DNA of 54,423 nucleotides, from the IMG/VR virus record IMGVR_UViG_3300023174_000213, positions 1 to 54,423 of that record; one strand, written 5' to 3'. The first letter of the stretch is position 1. Every line of letters begins with the position of its first letter. The notes below the pieces were generated by a model. The model did not search any database and had not been told where the DNA came from. It saw only the letters and a list, made by a program, of their open reading frames with translations. The position numbers and the translations under genes are program-made. Source of the stretch: a virus. Shown here piece by piece: positions 52,691 to 54,423 of this stretch.

Positions 52691-53644
52691 ATGACAAAAG
52701 CACTTGATCTTTTCGCAGGGACTGGCTGGGGCGTAGCCTGTCAATGGCTTGGCATCGAGGAAATGGGTGTCGAGATTATGCCTGATGCGGTAGCCACTCG
52801 AGCAGCTAACGGCATGACCACCATCTACAACGACGTGTGGAATGGACTTCTTGACTCCTCGTTCCAAGAGGACTACGACATTCTGATCGCTTCTCCTCCG
52901 TGCCAGACCTTTTCGGTAGCCGGAGATGGAGATGGACGCAAGGCACTAGAAGAAGTATTGTCTGCTATTTCTACTGGTGTCTATAAAGACCCAGTTGCAC
53001 TACACGAGCTCACTACGCTCACTGATCCGCGTACGGCACTCGTACTTACTCCTCTTGCTCACGTGTGGCGAGATCGACCGATGTACGTTGTGTTCGAGCA
53101 GGTGCCTCCGGTACTTCCTGTGTGGGTTGCATGTGGTGCGGCCATGGAAGAGATGGGCTACTCTGTATGGACGGGAAACCTCCACGCCGAGGAGTACAAC
53201 GTACCTCAGACTCGCAAGCGAGCTGTTCTGATTGCTCGTCGTGATGAAGTCGAAGCAACAAAGCCTAGGTCTGCTCGGACGGACGGACCATACTCAAAGA
53301 CCAAGTCTGCTCGCTGGCACAGCATGTTTGATGCGCTCAAGTGGGGGTTCGTAAGTCGTCCTGCCATGACCGTATCGAACGCAGTCGGTCGAGGACTTCA
53401 AGGCGGTTCCGGCGCTCGCAAGACGATTCAATATGCACTCGCGGATGGTACGTTTATACCGAGCATCCACGCCAAAGACAACAGCTATGCCGAGTCAACT
53501 CGTATTACCGTGGAAGAGGCGGGAGTACTGCAGAGTTACCCGCGTGATTTTAAGTGGCAGGGAACTAAGACTAACCAGTTCTTGCAGATTGGAAATGCTG
53601 TGCCTCCTCTAATGGCGCAAGCAATCCTTCGAATGTTCTTGTGA
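52691..53644 (+). CDS. DNA (cytosine-5) methyltransferase
   Basis: 317 residues from ATG 52691; the frame continues upstream to 52673, but the ATG fits the promoter spacing. Motif I is DLFAGTGWG, motif IV SPPCQTFS with catalytic C71, motif VI reads FEQVPP instead of the usual ENV, motif VIII is QTRKRAVLIA, and motif X QIGNAVPPLMA. It methylates cytosine in a short target set by the middle region, which here is short. Phages use such enzymes to evade host restriction or as the first step of a base hypermodification. Confidence 0.92.
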   Translation: MTKALDLFAGTGWGVACQWLGIEEMGVEIMPDAVATRAANGMTTIYNDVWNGLLDSSFQEDYDILIASPPCQTFSVAGDGDGRKALEEVLSAISTGVYKDPVALHELTTLTDPRTALVLTPLAHVWRDRPMYVVFEQVPPVLPVWVACGAAMEEMGYSVWTGNLHAEEYNVPQTRKRAVLIARRDEVEATKPRSARTDGPYSKTKSARWHSMFDALKWGFVSRPAMTVSNAVGRGLQGGSGARKTIQYALADGTFIPSIHAKDNSYAESTRITVEEAGVLQSYPRDFKWQGTKTNQFLQIGNAVPPLMAQAILRMFL

Positions 53645-53650
53645 TAAACT
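53642..53650 (+). promoter_or_regulatory. Extended -10 of a leaderless promoter
   Basis: TGA-TAAACT overlaps the methyltransferase stop codon. The -10 (53645-53650) is exactly six bases before ATG 53657. Confidence 0.6.
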
Positions 53651-53656
53651 TTTTCT

Positions 53657-53854
53657 ATGAGTAGTCCACACACATATCGCGTTGATATTTATCAAGACGG
53701 CCCTGACTGGGTCGCGCAAGTTTCAATCAACGGTGAAGAGAGCGAGTGTGTCATTGAAAAGCACCTCGACACCCTACTTGCTGACGTTGCGGAGATTGTC
53801 TTAGACGATGAAGAAGCATTCTCCAATGGCGACGACGATCTTTTAGAGTTCTAG
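53657..53854 (+). CDS. Small acidic protein
   Basis: 65 residues, starting MSSPHTYRVDIYQDGPDWVA. The beta-hairpin with a Trp (GPDWVAQVSINGEE) followed by a helix recalls HicB-like antitoxin folds, but no RNase partner is adjacent, so the link is weak. The C-terminus is acidic (VLDDEEAFSNGDDDLLEF). It is a single leaderless gene directly before tRNA-Thr. Confidence 0.6.
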   Translation: MSSPHTYRVDIYQDGPDWVAQVSINGEESECVIEKHLDTLLADVAEIVLDDEEAFSNGDDDLLEF

Positions 53855-53859
53855 ATTCT

Positions 53860-53931
53860 GCCCTAATAGCTCAAAGGCAGAGCGCCGCTCTTGTAAAGCG
53901 GAGGTTGTGATCTCGGAATTCACTTGGGGCT
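53860..53931 (+). tRNA. tRNA-Thr (anticodon TGT)
   Basis: Acceptor stem GCCCTAA/TTGGGGC (53860-53866 with 53924-53930, one wobble), D-arm GCTC/GAGC with GG in the loop, and a perfect anticodon stem CCGCT/AGCGG around CTTGTAA, anticodon TGT at 53892-53894. The T-arm is odd: four pairs GTGA/TCAC around a loop containing CTCGGAA instead of TTCGAAT. No CCA is encoded. It reads ACA codons. Confidence 0.85.
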
Positions 53932-53939
53932 CAATAATG

Positions 53940-53948
53940 TGGTAGATT
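53940..53948 (+). promoter_or_regulatory. Extended -10 of a leaderless promoter
   Basis: TGG-TAGATT; the -10 (53943-53948) is exactly six bases before ATG 53955. Confidence 0.6.
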
Positions 53949-53954
53949 AGTGCC

Positions 53955-54101
53955 ATGGAACGCAACCAGGTGATCTTGGCATCGAGTGAATTTTACGCTG
54001 CCTACCAGTACGCGCAAGAGCGCGGCTGGAGCGACACATACTGGATTTGGCGGCCATCTGGTTGGGAACAAGTTCTTGAGTATCGTCTAGTGGAGGTCTA
54101 A
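53955..54101 (+). CDS. Small Trp/Tyr-rich protein
   Basis: 48 residues, ATG 53955 to TAA 54099-54101. It starts MERNQVILASSEFYAAYQYA and contains WSDTYWIWRPSGWEQ, unusually rich in aromatics. It is leaderless by its promoter spacing and coupled to the next gene by TAATG. Possibly a small regulator or host-takeover protein; no family recognised. Confidence 0.6.
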   Translation: MERNQVILASSEFYAAYQYAQERGWSDTYWIWRPSGWEQVLEYRLVEV

Positions 54102-54304
54102 TGGAATACGTCATTATCTTTATAGTCGTCGGCATGATTGTCGGCGTTGTCGCTGTTTTCCTGATTGGTAAATTTTTTGTTGATTCTCTTCCTGAAATTG
54201 ACCAGCTCCTTTGGGATGATGTTGAATGGGATGGTCCCGATGAGGATAAAAAGATTCAACCCCTACTTGGAGTAGTGCACCCCAATAACTCGGATCTTCT
54301 CTAG
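54101..54304 (+). CDS. Single-span membrane protein with acidic tail
   Basis: 67 residues. An N-terminal membrane helix (YVIIFIVVGMIVGVVAVFLI) is followed by a short acidic region (EIDQLLWDDVEWDGPDEDKK) and a hydrophilic tail. It is translationally coupled to the Trp-rich gene and is followed by a strong terminator. Topology suggests the acidic tail is cytoplasmic or surface exposed; function unknown. Confidence 0.6.
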   Translation: MEYVIIFIVVGMIVGVVAVFLIGKFFVDSLPEIDQLLWDDVEWDGPDEDKKIQPLLGVVHPNNSDLL

Positions 54305-54319
54305 CTGCCAGAGAGACAC

Positions 54320-54349
54320 TAAAGCCCCTCGGTTTCCCGGGGGGCTTTA
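54320..54349 (+). terminator. Intrinsic-type terminator
   Basis: A 13-bp stem (54320-54332 with 54337-54349, one wobble) with loop TTTC and core AAAGCCCC/GGGGCTTT, 15 bases after the last complete gene. Confidence 0.8.
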
Positions 54350-54396
54350 ATGTAGACGAGGGATCACCTCCTAGTACGAGGCTACCTCTTCTGTGG

Positions 54397-54423
54397 TATG
54401 CCGCCAATATGAATTCAGGTCTA
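54397..54423 (+). other. Possible start of a further leaderless gene at the window edge
   Basis: ATG at 54409 opens a frame to the window end. A -10-like TATGCC (54397-54402) preceded by TGG lies exactly six bases before it, the same geometry as neighbouring genes, but the important final T of the -10 is missing. The 47 bases before it (54350-54396) show nothing else. Confidence 0.3.

Noticed and set aside
53657-53854. HicB-type antitoxin
   Set aside because: Only a weak resemblance in a short beta hairpin, and no HicA-like toxin gene is next to it.

Overview
The window is about 54 kb of a tailed, long-tailed (siphovirus-type) bacteriophage genome. The host is probably an actinobacterium. 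A WhiB-family Fe-S regulator, found only in Actinobacteria and their phages, is encoded at 37496-37957, the tail hub resembles the Gp37-like minor tail proteins of actinophages, and many genes carry extended -10 elements of the type TGnTAnnnT. Base composition is moderate, so a mid-GC actinobacterium fits better than a high-GC streptomycete. Terminase and portal genes are not in the window and presumably lie to the left, because the first gene is cut by the window edge. No integrase or CI-type repressor was recognised.

Left arm, 1-29.3 kb, all on the + strand, holds the virion genes: the C-terminal part of a capsid maturation protease that carries an embedded Dps/ferritin domain, a major capsid protein with a long acidic extension, a second head structural protein, a probable tail tube protein, connectors and completion proteins, tail assembly chaperones joined by a predicted -1 frameshift, a 1275-residue tape measure, a distal-tail-like protein, a fibronectin type III protein, a hub split by a very large repeat insertion, and then a series of collagen-like, carbohydrate-binding and beta-propeller tail fibre genes.

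Middle, 29.4-38 kb (+), is the replication and recombination operon: PolA-type DNA polymerase, RuvC-like nuclease, SNF2-type helicase, Cas4/RecB-like Fe-S nuclease, RecA-like ATPase, an SSB-like protein, and then, after a strong terminator and a new promoter, three small genes ending in WhiB. The block 37.9-42.8 kb runs on the - strand. It contains a metallophosphoesterase, a small HTH-like protein, and a lysis module made of an M23 plus peptidoglycan-binding endolysin, several small membrane proteins and a secreted PA14-domain protein.

Right arm, 42.9-54.4 kb (+), begins with a primase-polymerase/helicase. It continues with glycosyltransferase-like genes, a GH130-like propeller, a nucleotidylyltransferase, a dNMP kinase, a polynucleotide-kinase-like protein, a C5-cytosine methyltransferase, zinc ribbons, small membrane proteins, a tRNA-Thr and a tRNA-like RNA. 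Several of these genes appear to be expressed as leaderless messages: a -10 hexamer sits exactly six bases before the start codon. The same spacing precedes the tRNA-like RNA. The most unusual points are the Dps domain fused to the capsid protease with all ferroxidase ligands at canonical spacing, the leaderless promoter array with its autonomous tRNA-like RNA, and the hub protein interrupted by about 830 residues of repeats.
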